Translations under genes and position numbers: made by a program
In this document: positions 36,944 to 45,549 of the stretch, in pieces
Numbering within the stretch: the stretch's first letter is position 1
Layout of the letters: each line of letters starts with the position of its first letter
The notes under the pieces: model-generated
The model's input: the letters and a program-made list of their open reading frames with translations, nothing else
The model's database searches: none
Told to the model about the DNA's origin: nothing
From: JAFAMB01 sp963775805
GTDB taxonomy: Bacteria; Verrucomicrobiota; Verrucomicrobiia; Chthoniobacterales; JAFAMB01
NCBI GenBank assembly: GCA_963775805.1
Contig: CAVZKG010000004.1
Span: 124,001 to 188,000 of the forward strand
Direction: 5' to 3'
DNA: 64,000 bases

Positions 36944-38419
36944 ATGGATCTTTCCCTCGTTTTCTGCCTGGCAGTTATCGCTGATCTTGCCGTGTTGCGA
37001 TTTATTCCCGGGCACAGACGAATCGCACGGGTCGTGATCAGGTCAATTTTCTTCGCTGTCCAGACCTTTTTAATAGTTGAACTGGTCAGCTCGCCGTTGC
37101 GTCCAGTATTTCGACCACGCCAATTAGCTCATGAGTTCTGGTTGCAGATTCTGGTTTGCTTTTGGTGGGGCCTGGCCGCGCGCGAAATGATTTGCCTGCT
37201 CGCGTTACCAACCGCTATCCGGAAGACCGCAACAGAGAACAAACTTCTTTCCGATATTATTGCGGCCACCATCTATGTGTGCGCCGCTCTGGCGATGATG
37301 GGTTTCGTTTTTGGATTTTCGTTGCAGGGACTGCTGGCGACCTCAGGCATTATCGCGATCGTCCTCGGGTTGGCTCTTCAAAGCACACTCGGGGACGTTT
37401 TCTCCGGGATATCCCTAAGCATCGAAAAGCCGTTCCGGGTCGGAGACGAGATCCTTTTGGAAGGCGGCGCTGAGGGGGAGGTGATCGAAACGAATTGGCG
37501 ATCCACGCATCTCAGAAACAGTGCGAACGACGTGGTTATAATTCCAAATAGCGCGATCGCAAAGATCCGGATCCAAAACCATAGCACCGGCACTAGACGA
37601 TACAGTGGAAGTCTGACAGTTGTCGTCGACAGTCGGAACGAGCCTGAATATACGGTGGAAATCCTGAAGCAGGCAGCAATGTGCTCCTCTGCTGTCCTTG
37701 AACGCCCGGCGCCCTCCGTCGAAGCAACAGAAATCAAAGGCGATCGTGTCACTTACGCGATTTACTTTAGTACCGCTACAATTGCGTCCGCCGGGGAAGC
37801 GAAATCGCAGATTATTACTCAGCTCTATAAACGTTCTCGCCCAGGCCTGACTCACGGAGCGCCACTCCCTGCGCCGACAGCCTCTCGCGATCCGGCTGAT
37901 CCGCTTCCAATCTATTTTTTTCCGGACAGCGAAGTCTTGAATCACCTTTCCCTGCTCGAAGCGCTAAGCGACGAGGAGAAAAGCAGATTGAACGCAAAGA
38001 TTATCCGGCGCCACTTTCAACCAGGGGAACAACTCCTCGTGCAAGGAGCGCAAATCAATTCGGCCCACGTCCTGATGTACGGGATCGTGCAGATCTCGCG
38101 TCAAGTACAGGATGGACGGATCCTCGCCGTGAGAAGACTCGGACCAGGCGATTCCTTCAACGACATTTCGCTCCTGATCGGTATGCAAGCACTGGCAACA
38201 TACACGGCTATCACCCCAGGTCACTTGATCGAATTGCAGGGGAGTGAACTGAAGCCGATTCTGGAGGAGCGCCCTGAATTGATGGAATCGCTCAGTCATT
38301 CAGCGGCCAAGGCACAACAATTCGTTGCGATGTTCGACAAGGCGGCGCTGCAACCAGTTGCGATGCAGCAACACGATCTTTTGTCGCGAATTAAGAGTTT
38401 TTTCCGTCTGGATGTCTGA
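36944..38419 (+). CDS. MscS-family channel with C-terminal cyclic-nucleotide-binding domain
   Basis: 491 residues. Four or so membrane segments lead into the MscS pore/beta region (GIIAIVLGLALQSTLGDVFS, then GISLSIEKPFRVGDEILLEG). After about residue 335 a CRP/CAP-type cyclic-nucleotide-binding domain follows (RHFQPGEQLLVQGAQINSAH; GPGDSFNDISLLIG). This is the bCNG architecture, in which the MscS pore may respond to cyclic nucleotide rather than, or along with, membrane tension. The phosphate-binding arginine of the usual RxA motif is not evident, so ligand binding is open. Confidence 0.88.
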   Translation: MDLSLVFCLAVIADLAVLRFIPGHRRIARVVIRSIFFAVQTFLIVELVSSPLRPVFRPRQLAHEFWLQILVCFWWGLAAREMICLLALPTAIRKTATENKLLSDIIAATIYVCAALAMMGFVFGFSLQGLLATSGIIAIVLGLALQSTLGDVFSGISLSIEKPFRVGDEILLEGGAEGEVIETNWRSTHLRNSANDVVIIPNSAIAKIRIQNHSTGTRRYSGSLTVVVDSRNEPEYTVEILKQAAMCSSAVLERPAPSVEATEIKGDRVTYAIYFSTATIASAGEAKSQIITQLYKRSRPGLTHGAPLPAPTASRDPADPLPIYFFPDSEVLNHLSLLEALSDEEKSRLNAKIIRRHFQPGEQLLVQGAQINSAHVLMYGIVQISRQVQDGRILAVRRLGPGDSFNDISLLIGMQALATYTAITPGHLIELQGSELKPILEERPELMESLSHSAAKAQQFVAMFDKAALQPVAMQQHDLLSRIKSFFRLDV

Positions 38420-38471
38420 GGGCAAATCTTGCGAAAATCTTGGTTCGAAAACTATTTAGCTATCACTTGGC

Positions 38472-38878
38472 CTATGTGACGACTGGCAGTTCTATAAAAC
38501 TCGTGTTCTCACCGGAATCGTAAATTTTGATAGTCGGACCGGATTCATTTTTCAGAAAATGATCAAAAAACTGGCGAACGAGCGTGTGGCGGAAATACGC
38601 CGAGGTATCACTGCCAAAACGGATTGGGCCGATTGCACTGCCATCAAATCGCTGCTGATGATGAAACCAGGGACCATGACCAGAAAGACTTTTGTGTTGT
38701 CTATATCTTTTGGTTTGAATCGCCTCGTATACGTGGAGCGCACCGTAAATGTCTACCTGGTGCCAGAGGCTATGGACTAACATCACGGGAACGGTTAACG
38801 GCTCATTTGCTAGGAGTTTATCGAGCGCCTGGCCCTGCCAGAATGCGCCATAACTCGCGGATGTAACCGCTTTCGGTA
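38472..38878 (-). pseudogene. Remnant of a CocE/NonD (glutaryl-7-ACA acylase-like) hydrolase
   Basis: The minus strand reads SYGAFWQGQALDKLLANEPL, then VPVMLVHSLWHQVDIYGALH, GPWFHHQQRFDGSAIGPIRF and a final YDSGEN, which follow the middle of CocE/X-Pro-peptidase-type esterases. Between HVYEAIQTK and GPWFH the family-like sequence (KDIDNTKVFLVM) is in another frame, implying two compensating shifts. Most of the N-terminal part and the C-terminal jelly-roll domain are absent. It is a decayed fragment. Confidence 0.55.
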
Positions 38879-39107
38879 ATCAGTTCGTCCCCGATGTCGA
38901 TGGGCGCAGCTTGGGCCGCCCCCATGACTAGACAAATCCACATTGTGACCCTTGAGAAAAGTTCCAGAACAGCCCAATTCATAAATGATCGCAATATGTG
39001 GGTGGTCTGTTCTGAATCTATTTTTATTTCTCTGATCGTTTTTGACAGACGCTAGAATTTCACCTCGCGGTAATCCGTTTGTCGCAATTCCTCGATAGGT
39101 TTCTCGG

Positions 39108-40388
39108 ATGAAAGAGTCCCAGGATCTTTTTGTGGCGGATTCCAGTCACGTGCGTTCAGGACGGCGAATTCCGGCCTGTCGGAGATTGCAGAGCCCAGTT
39201 GGCCGGATATGCAACGCAGCTCTTGCGGCCTTCGAACGGCTTCCTGGAGCTGGGCGCCGCCTGGACGTTACCAGCCTTCTTTCCGTCGCGGAGCGCCAGA
39301 CAGCGTTAAGCGATTTCGGTGACAGTGGCTTTCTGGAGCCAATGGCCTTTTTGCTGGAATCAGTCGAGCGGGAAGCCAATTTGAATGCGCTGGGGCGATT
39401 CATTTTCTATCAGCATGTCATTCAGCTGCTGCGTAATCGCCTGCACTTGGAGCTGGATCGGAAAATGGATGTCAGGATTTCTCACCGAGAAATCCGCAAA
39501 CCGGTATTCATAACGGGCTTGCCGCGCACCGGCACGACCTTGCTGCACGGGTTGCTCACTCAAGACTATGATCTTTTCGCAGCTCCTTTAACATGGGAAG
39601 TGATGTATCCTTCGCCAGCTCAAGGAAATACCCGGAGGCGGCTCGAACGAACCAGGCGTGACCTGAAATGGTTCGAACGCTTGGTCCCGGGATTCCGGAC
39701 CATTCATCCCGTTTCGGCTGATCTTCCTCAGGAGTGCGTCGCGATGATGAGCCATTGCTTCCTGAGTCAAGAGTTCGACACGATGTTCGATCTACCGGAA
39801 TATGAACTCTGGTTGGAGCTACAAGACCACCGCCCGGTCTACGCGTTCCATAAGCGGTTTTTACAGCATTTGCGCCCTGAATTGCCGGAACGCCGTTTTG
39901 TCCTCAAAGCTCCCGCGCATCTTCATTCACTCGAGGCGCTATTTGAAGTCTACCCGGATGCAAAGGTTATCCACACTTATCGTCAGCCGTCGCAGGTTAT
40001 CCCGTCGTTGGCGAACCTGAGTTTTACTCTGAAAAGCGCATTTAGTTCCGATGTGGATCCTTTTGAAACCGGTTCCAGCGCCTTGAAATATTGCTTGAGA
40101 AATTTGAAACAATTCTTTGCCAGTCGTGACCATCTTCAAATGAGTCGTTTCGCGGATGTTTCCTACGCCGATCTGGTTCGGGACCCGATCCCCGTCGTCC
40201 ACCAGATCTATGCCGAACTGGGCGAGAAATTGACTCTCGACGCCGAGTCACGGATGCTGAAATTCCTCCGTGAAAATCCTCAGGGCAAGTGGGGGCGGCA
40301 TCTGTATTCAGCGGCGACCTATGGTCTAAATAACCATGCGATCGAGGAACAATTCTGTTTTTACACAGGGCGATTTAGCATGGCTTAG
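39108..40388 (+). CDS. Sulfotransferase-family protein
   Basis: 426 residues. The PAPS-binding loop is PVFITGLPRTGTTLLHGLLT (about 130-149); a second conserved block is RRFVLKAPAHLHSLEALFEV, and the 3'-phosphate-binding part is KVIHTYRQPSQVIPSLANL. Family members move a sulfuryl group from PAPS to hydroxyls of carbohydrates, lipids or peptides; many bacterial members of this clade remain uncharacterised. No PAPS-synthesis gene is nearby. Confidence 0.85.
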   Translation: MKESQDLFVADSSHVRSGRRIPACRRLQSPVGRICNAALAAFERLPGAGRRLDVTSLLSVAERQTALSDFGDSGFLEPMAFLLESVEREANLNALGRFIFYQHVIQLLRNRLHLELDRKMDVRISHREIRKPVFITGLPRTGTTLLHGLLTQDYDLFAAPLTWEVMYPSPAQGNTRRRLERTRRDLKWFERLVPGFRTIHPVSADLPQECVAMMSHCFLSQEFDTMFDLPEYELWLELQDHRPVYAFHKRFLQHLRPELPERRFVLKAPAHLHSLEALFEVYPDAKVIHTYRQPSQVIPSLANLSFTLKSAFSSDVDPFETGSSALKYCLRNLKQFFASRDHLQMSRFADVSYADLVRDPIPVVHQIYAELGEKLTLDAESRMLKFLRENPQGKWGRHLYSAATYGLNNHAIEEQFCFYTGRFSMA

Positions 40389-40487
40389 TTCTTGTCACCC
40401 TTGATTTCTCAAAAGCTTTATTTCCTGTAAATTCCGATTTGATCGAATTTTCTACACGCTATGCATGGTCGCGATTAAGCTCTTCTC

Positions 40488-40997
40488 ATGCGATCTGTGG
40501 CGGCTGTTCTCTGTGGTTTCTTCCTGACTGTTTGCTCATGTGTTGCCTCCACCGACTTCAGTGGTTCATGGGCCATTGATCTCAAAGCGTCGACCTCTCC
40601 CGACTCTTTGCTGAAGCGACTCCAAATTCCTCTTGTGCAGCGCCACCTTGCGGCTTCCATAAAGATTGAAGCCGTCTACACGCAGTCTCCGGAGTTGCTT
40701 GTCATTGCTACCCGGGCCCCTGGTTTTTCGCGCACGGAAAATCTCCGTTTCAACGGCCCGGTGGAATCCCGGTCGGAGCAGATTACCGGGCCCTATACCA
40801 TGCAGACACGCTGGTCGGCAGATGGTACGCAGCTTATTACAAGCTATCATTTTCGCACGAAGGACGGCAAAAATGCGAGCCTTGTTGTTAATCGAGGGTT
40901 GACCGATGGCGGAGCCACACTCGTGTTGGATGCGACCATGCGCGTGGAGGGTGAATCCCAAAAGTGGGTGGTTCGACGCATTTGGCGTAAGCGTTGA
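40488..40997 (+). CDS. Secreted hypothetical protein
   Basis: 169 residues with an N-terminal signal peptide (SVAAVLCGFFLTVCSCVA). The mature part starts TDFSGSWAIDLKAS, a beta-rich pattern seen in many small periplasmic proteins of soil bacteria (lipocalin-like 'SGxWxLD' opening). I cannot name a family. It follows the sulfotransferase gene by 100 bp on the same strand. Confidence 0.6.
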   Translation: MRSVAAVLCGFFLTVCSCVASTDFSGSWAIDLKASTSPDSLLKRLQIPLVQRHLAASIKIEAVYTQSPELLVIATRAPGFSRTENLRFNGPVESRSEQITGPYTMQTRWSADGTQLITSYHFRTKDGKNASLVVNRGLTDGGATLVLDATMRVEGESQKWVVRRIWRKR

Positions 40998-41165
40998 AAA
41001 GGGCTGACATGGAGCGGATCAATGGCCCTTGATAGCCGCCAACGATAGGGCCAATCAACCCCATCGACCTTGAAGCAACTTCAGTGACAAGGTCAGAACC
41101 ATATGAAGATAAGGAGCCTTTGCGACCGCTGTGTTGACCGGTTAGGTCTCAATTTTCATCGCACG

Positions 41166-41283
41166 TTCCCGAGCGCCGAAGACCCGCCGGGACGATAGCC
41201 TAGCTAGAGGCCCGCGGCGCGGGACGAATGCACAAGGAAATGGGGACAGGTCAAACATCGGCTCGTATTCCCGAGCGCCGAAG
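41166..41283. repeat. Direct repeat pair flanking a GGGGACAGGTCAAAC element
   Basis: TTCCCGAGCGCCGAAG occurs at 41166-41181 and again at 41268-41283. Between them lies GGGGACAGGTCAAACATCGG (41242-41261), which resembles the motif repeated at 56.0-56.4 kb. The whole 40998-41358 interval has no gene and looks like a decayed extragenic repeat element. Confidence 0.5.
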
Positions 41284-41358
41284 GCGATGGAGTCCGCTCT
41301 AAACGGAAATGCCTAAGCAATTTGGAACCATTCGGTCAAAAGGGAAAAAATACTGCGA

Positions 41359-41817
41359 TCACCTCTGAGTGCTGACGTTCACCTCAACCTTTGGCGTCGC
41401 CACTGCGAGTGTGCCAAAGAGTGGGCATCGAGCTTTGAAGGCATCGACGAGCTGGTGGCCTTCGTCGCGACTGACCCCAGTCAGCGTAAAATCAAGCCGG
41501 ACAGTGTTGAACAGTGTAACGTCGGAGCGTGCCTGGTTACTTCGATCCAGCGTGGCGGAGATAATTCCATTGGCGGAGCGCAGCGGCAGATTCTTGTCTC
41601 TCGCAAATACCTGCACCAGTTCGACTCCGCAGGTGATTACGCCGGCAAGAAAAATCTCGGGAGGCGTCAAAGCTTCGCCCGGACAGCCGTTCTGAGCAGG
41701 TCCATCGACGACAAAGTGATGGTGACGACTACTACAGATCAGCCGTCCAAACGTGTCTGTTAAATGGGCTCGGATCTGGTATTCTCGGACATCGGCTTTC
41801 TTGATCTCGGTGCTCAT
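41359..41817 (-). CDS. OsmC-family protein
   Basis: 152 residues. The two conserved cysteines are present in FLAGVITCGVELVQVFA and DAFKARCPLFGTLA. OsmC/Ohr proteins are thiol peroxidases that reduce organic hydroperoxides, although members outside the Ohr core have less certain roles. The usual start region (YQIRAHLTD...FVVDGP) is intact and the length fits. It stands downstream of the MFS gene on the same strand, 127 bp away. Confidence 0.85.
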   Translation of the reverse strand: MSTEIKKADVREYQIRAHLTDTFGRLICSSRHHHFVVDGPAQNGCPGEALTPPEIFLAGVITCGVELVQVFARDKNLPLRSANGIISATLDRSNQARSDVTLFNTVRLDFTLTGVSRDEGHQLVDAFKARCPLFGTLAVATPKVEVNVSTQR

Positions 41818-41944
41818 AAGGCGTTATCTCATTTGTCTTCCCTATGTCGCCCAGACCCAATGCAGATGCAACGGTTGGCGGCCGGCTGTATGCCGGCCAC
41901 CAACAAAATCTATCGCATTCCCATTTCGTGAACGATAGCGGCTT

Positions 41945-43390
41945 CTAAGCGTCGGCCGTCTTCACCGACGTGAGAGGAGCTGCAATATCTTCAAGCCCTT
42001 TGCCCTCGGCGTTGACGCCAAAGAACCAGGCCACCAGCCCTCCGAAAATCATCACTCCGGCTCCCAGGACATAGCCCCAGAAGAGCGGAACGCGATCGGT
42101 GCCGTTGCCTACAAAGTTAGCGAAAATCAACGGGCCCATCGAGCCGACAACTTGGGAGATGGCGAAGAAGTAGGAAATAGCCTGTCCCCGAACTTCGAGC
42201 GGGAAGATTTCACTGACAGTTAGATAGGCTGAAGACGCACCTGCAGAGGCAAAGAAAAACGAGACGCACCAGAAGAGCGTGTGCGTCGTCGCTGTCAAAG
42301 CGCCCTCTTTGAATAGATAGGCCGATATTAGCAATACAACTCCGGCTAGCAAATAAGTGCCGAAGATCATTTTGCGTCGACCGAAAGTATCAAATAACGG
42401 ACCGAGCAGTAATGGTCCGAGCAGGTTACCGATTGCAAACGGGAAGAAGTAGAGAGCCGACTCGGACGCGTTGAGATGATAAAAATTCTGTAATACTAGC
42501 GCGTAGGTGAAGAAGATTGCATTATAGAGGAACGACTGCGTGACCATCATCGAAATGCCGAGGAAGGTCCGAGAGGGATATTTTTTCAGGAAGACATCGA
42601 TCACCGTCGCGAAGGGGACCGATTCCTCCGGCTTGACGAGCATGGCCCGGCTCTCATCGACCGGTTCCAAGGTGATGCCTTGTTTACGAACACTGGCTTC
42701 AATATTGTCAACAATGCGATTTGCTTCGTCTGCGAGACCGTGGGTGACCATCCACCTCGGGCTTTCCGGAATCTGTCGGCGCAGGAAGATGATTACCAGC
42801 CCCAGCACCGGTCCGACAAAAAAGGCAAGCCGCCAACCGATGGCTTCAGGGATTAAGGCGTGATTGAGCAGGAAGAAGCTGGAGACCGCTCCCAGCATTG
42901 CGCCGGCCCAATACGTGCCATTTACGGCGATATCGACCCGACCACGATATTTGGCAGGAATAAGTTCGTCGATAGCCGAGTTGATCGCAGTGTATTCACC
43001 GCCAATCCCCATACCTGCCACAAAACGCCAGACGTAAAGGAACCACGGCGTCCAAGCCAGGCCTGCAATTCCTGAGCCAATCAAGTAGATGCCGAGGGTA
43101 ATGATGAACAGTTTCTTTCGGCCCCATCGGTCAGTCAGACGGCCAAAAAAAAGCGCGCCACAAACCTGGCCAATCAGGTAGATGGTCGCGGTGAAACCAA
43201 TGTCGGCGCTCGACATGCCCAGGGTGTCTTTGAATCCAGAGGCTGAGACTAACTGAATCTCAATACCGTCCAGGATCCAACTGACACCGAGCCCGAGAAC
43301 GACCATCCAATGGAAATGAGCCCACGGCAGTCGATCCATCCGGATCGGCACGAGGGTAAGTACAGGTTGATTTGAAGGTGCTGTAGCCAT
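41945..43390 (-). CDS. MFS transporter (sugar/organic-acid porter type)
   Basis: 481 residues with twelve predicted membrane segments. The loop 2-3 signature is FFGRLTDRWGRKKLFIITLG and the inter-domain motif is RRQIPESPRWMVTHG, both typical of sugar porters and aromatic-acid:H+ symporters. Asp/Glu in SWILDGIEIQLVSA (TM1) fits the acid symporter branch. The substrate is unknown. No gene is evident in the 43391-44154 interval upstream. Confidence 0.87.
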   Translation of the reverse strand: MATAPSNQPVLTLVPIRMDRLPWAHFHWMVVLGLGVSWILDGIEIQLVSASGFKDTLGMSSADIGFTATIYLIGQVCGALFFGRLTDRWGRKKLFIITLGIYLIGSGIAGLAWTPWFLYVWRFVAGMGIGGEYTAINSAIDELIPAKYRGRVDIAVNGTYWAGAMLGAVSSFFLLNHALIPEAIGWRLAFFVGPVLGLVIIFLRRQIPESPRWMVTHGLADEANRIVDNIEASVRKQGITLEPVDESRAMLVKPEESVPFATVIDVFLKKYPSRTFLGISMMVTQSFLYNAIFFTYALVLQNFYHLNASESALYFFPFAIGNLLGPLLLGPLFDTFGRRKMIFGTYLLAGVVLLISAYLFKEGALTATTHTLFWCVSFFFASAGASSAYLTVSEIFPLEVRGQAISYFFAISQVVGSMGPLIFANFVGNGTDRVPLFWGYVLGAGVMIFGGLVAWFFGVNAEGKGLEDIAAPLTSVKTADA

Positions 43391-44154
43391 TTTTTGCGAC
43401 TTTATTTAATGTTTTTTGAATTGGGACTTTAATGGTCCTGGCACGGCTAACGCTGTCGGGGGATGCAAATTGCATTCAGGCTTTTCGGCGAAGCGCTTGA
43501 GCATCCGAGGGGTGCTAGCTTCTCACAGACCGCAGCAGATGCACTCATTGCCAGTGATGAGCCAGTTTCTCCGTGGTCTTTCCGCTTGGCCCGGGGAACA
43601 ATTTGCGAAAACACCCTGCCTTTCTGAGAAGTGAAGCGATGAGTGTCAATCGTCTTTTTTACTGGGCTATTTTTTGGGACAGGTCGTTCGGTCTCAATTC
43701 GACATCGCCTGGCTCTGTCTCGGCAACGGAGTGAGTGGCACACGGAAACGGTTTGCGTTTCAGGAATTGAGTCCGAGACATCGTGAAAAGGTGCAATTAA
43801 CAAAACAAGGAGCGGAGGCAAGATTCCGAACGGGATAGAGCCGCCAAATGGTCGATTTAGATGCGTAGAGTTGCCTCATCCTCAGACGCAATCCGGAACT
43901 CTTTCGCCTTTACGAGGCATTTGGAAAAGACTGATCGCAGCATACTCTTTTCACAAATGGCAGAGGCGATAACAGGTGTGGAGAAAGAGTAACCAACCTC
44001 CACTCTAACAAACCATCGAAGGAGGGTCCACCTCTCGGGCCCCGGCGTTAATCTAATTTCTCTCCTAATCCGCAACGACTATCGACTTGCAAATTCATTC
44101 TTAAGAAACTTAACAGAATCGTGCAATGCGCGATTGACTGAATCGCGTCCGTTT
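43391..44154. other. 764-bp stretch without a recognisable gene
   Basis: Short open frames here have poor, Arg/Ser-rich composition and no family pattern. A GGGACAGGTC string at about 43677 recalls the repeat element at 41.2 kb. I see no RNA gene or good terminator. Confidence 0.5.
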
Positions 44155-44997
44155 TCAGGATACCCTGATCACAAGTGCGGTCGTGTTGTCGCGGCCAGCT
44201 GTCTCCAATGAAGCTAGCACCAGGCGCTGAGCGAAATTTACGTGCGAATGCGCAGCTTTGGGAGAACGTAGAATTTCGAAAATTTGGTTGTCGTAAAGTC
44301 CATCCACCAAACCATCGGAGCAGAGTAGAAAGAGATCGCCGCTCTCGTAGCTGACAGCGCCGACCTGAGGATCAACAAATTGGTTGCCGGCGCCCAGAGC
44401 CTTCTGTAGCACATTGCGACGCGGATGAGTCCGCGCCTGGCGTTCGTTGATCTTGCCGTTTCGCTGAAGCCAGCCAACGTGGGTATCATCGTGGCTGATC
44501 TGCTTTATAATTCCTTCTTTAGCCGGCAAATAGTAAACGCGACTGTCGCCGATATGGCCGAAATACATCCAGCTTCGAGTGAACCAGCAAACGGAGAGGG
44601 TTGCTCCCATGCCGTGGCATTCTGCGTAACTTCCTCCAATCAACATTAACGATCGATGAATATGGTCGAAAAGGGTGGTGAATATGTCGGCAAAATAGGT
44701 TTCAATTCCGAGTGCCGACTGTTTAAACGATCGTTGGAGGAGCTGGGTGAGGTGATCCACGGTGATCCGGCTGGCAAATTCTCCGCCGGTTGCTCCGCCC
44801 ATCCCATCGCTTACTGCGAAGGCAAAATCAGTGGTTTCGGTTGATCCTTCGCCGTGTCTACCCAAATGGTGTACCTCTTTGGAATCAAGCTGCAAACCCA
44901 GATAGGAATCCTCGTTGTTCACGCGAACTTTTCCACGATCTGTAGCTCCCCACCATTCCAGACGATGCGAGAGGGATTCGTTATTTGGATGATGCAT
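44155..44997 (-). CDS. PP2C-family protein serine/threonine phosphatase
   Basis: 280 residues from the ATG at 44997 (18 codons after the frame opens). The metal-binding motifs of PP2C are intact: RVNNEDSYLG, AVSDGMGGATGGEFAS, FGHIGDSRVYYLPA, LLCSDGLVDGLYD and GRDNTTALVI. Such enzymes dephosphorylate Ser/Thr residues with Mn or Mg. The start overlaps the end of the mini kinase-fold gene by 17 bp, so the two are translationally linked, and both lie downstream of glutamine synthetase. Confidence 0.9.
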   Translation of the reverse strand: MHHPNNESLSHRLEWWGATDRGKVRVNNEDSYLGLQLDSKEVHHLGRHGEGSTETTDFAFAVSDGMGGATGGEFASRITVDHLTQLLQRSFKQSALGIETYFADIFTTLFDHIHRSLMLIGGSYAECHGMGATLSVCWFTRSWMYFGHIGDSRVYYLPAKEGIIKQISHDDTHVGWLQRNGKINERQARTHPRRNVLQKALGAGNQFVDPQVGAVSYESGDLFLLCSDGLVDGLYDNQIFEILRSPKAAHSHVNFAQRLVLASLETAGRDNTTALVIRVS

Positions 44998-45388
44998 TTG
45001 CAGGTTCTTCGTAGCCGGGAAGAATCGAGGCGTACTCAAAATCGATGACACAAAAGCGCCCGTCCGTCTGGCGATAGGTCACGTTGCGTACCTCGGCGTC
45101 CTCATGGCGCACACCATAGGGCTCCAATTCCGCAAAAATTTCAACGGCGCGTTGTTTATCCAGGTGTTCGACCCGGACACCACAGTTCGTTGTGGTGATC
45201 CGGAGCTGCTCGGGATTCGCTTCCAGCAGCCTCGGCACGAAGTTACAATTTTTCTTTTCGAGATGACGAAGGACTCTCACTTCGTTGGCAAAGCGCTCTT
45301 GGGCATCGGGGCCGCGAAAAGTCTTGTAGACCCGGCCATCGTAACTGACACGGACTGTGGCTCGTAAAGTGTCTTTTACTTGTTCCAT
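44981..45388 (-). CDS. Mini kinase-fold protein
   Basis: 135 residues from the ATG at 45388. It has a short N-lobe (VRVSYDGRVYKTFRGPDAQE; Lys in YKTF) with a Glu-containing helix (FANEVRVLRHLE), a catalytic-loop-like motif GVRHEDAEVRNVTY and a DFG-like CVIDFEYA. The large C-lobe of ordinary kinases is absent. The frame is open to 45496, but that part crosses a strong hairpin and reads poorly. It overlaps the PP2C gene; the pair looks like a compact phosphorylation switch (inference). Confidence 0.65.
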   Translation of the reverse strand: MEQVKDTLRATVRVSYDGRVYKTFRGPDAQERFANEVRVLRHLEKKNCNFVPRLLEANPEQLRITTTNCGVRVEHLDKQRAVEIFAELEPYGVRHEDAEVRNVTYRQTDGRFCVIDFEYASILPGYEEPANASSK

Positions 45389-45476
45389 GGAGACCGGGCA
45401 ACATGAGCTGCTCCGGTCCAGGGCACAAGCGACGACACCTTTGCTGAGTAGAATTGTGAGGAAGATTTGACAAACG

Positions 45477-45504
45477 GACAGGCCATGCCGAAGCATGGCC
45501 TGTC
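45477..45504 (-). terminator. Perfect 12-bp hairpin with CGAA-type loop after glnII
   Basis: GACAGGCCATGC (45477-45488) and GCATGGCCTGTC (45493-45504) surround a 4-nt loop. It lies 45 bp beyond the glutamine synthetase stop and 90 bp before the kinase-fold start. Only a weak T-rich tail follows. It may partly end transcription or stabilise the glnII mRNA. Confidence 0.6.
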
Positions 45505-45549
45505 GTAGTTCAAACTGGCATTGCCGCCTTCGTCGCGGTTTGGGGCAAC

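Noticed and set aside
43447..43821. 124-codon minus-strand frame in the empty 43.4-44.1 kb stretch
   Set aside because: Arg/Ser-rich, no hydrophobic or family pattern, no ribosome site.
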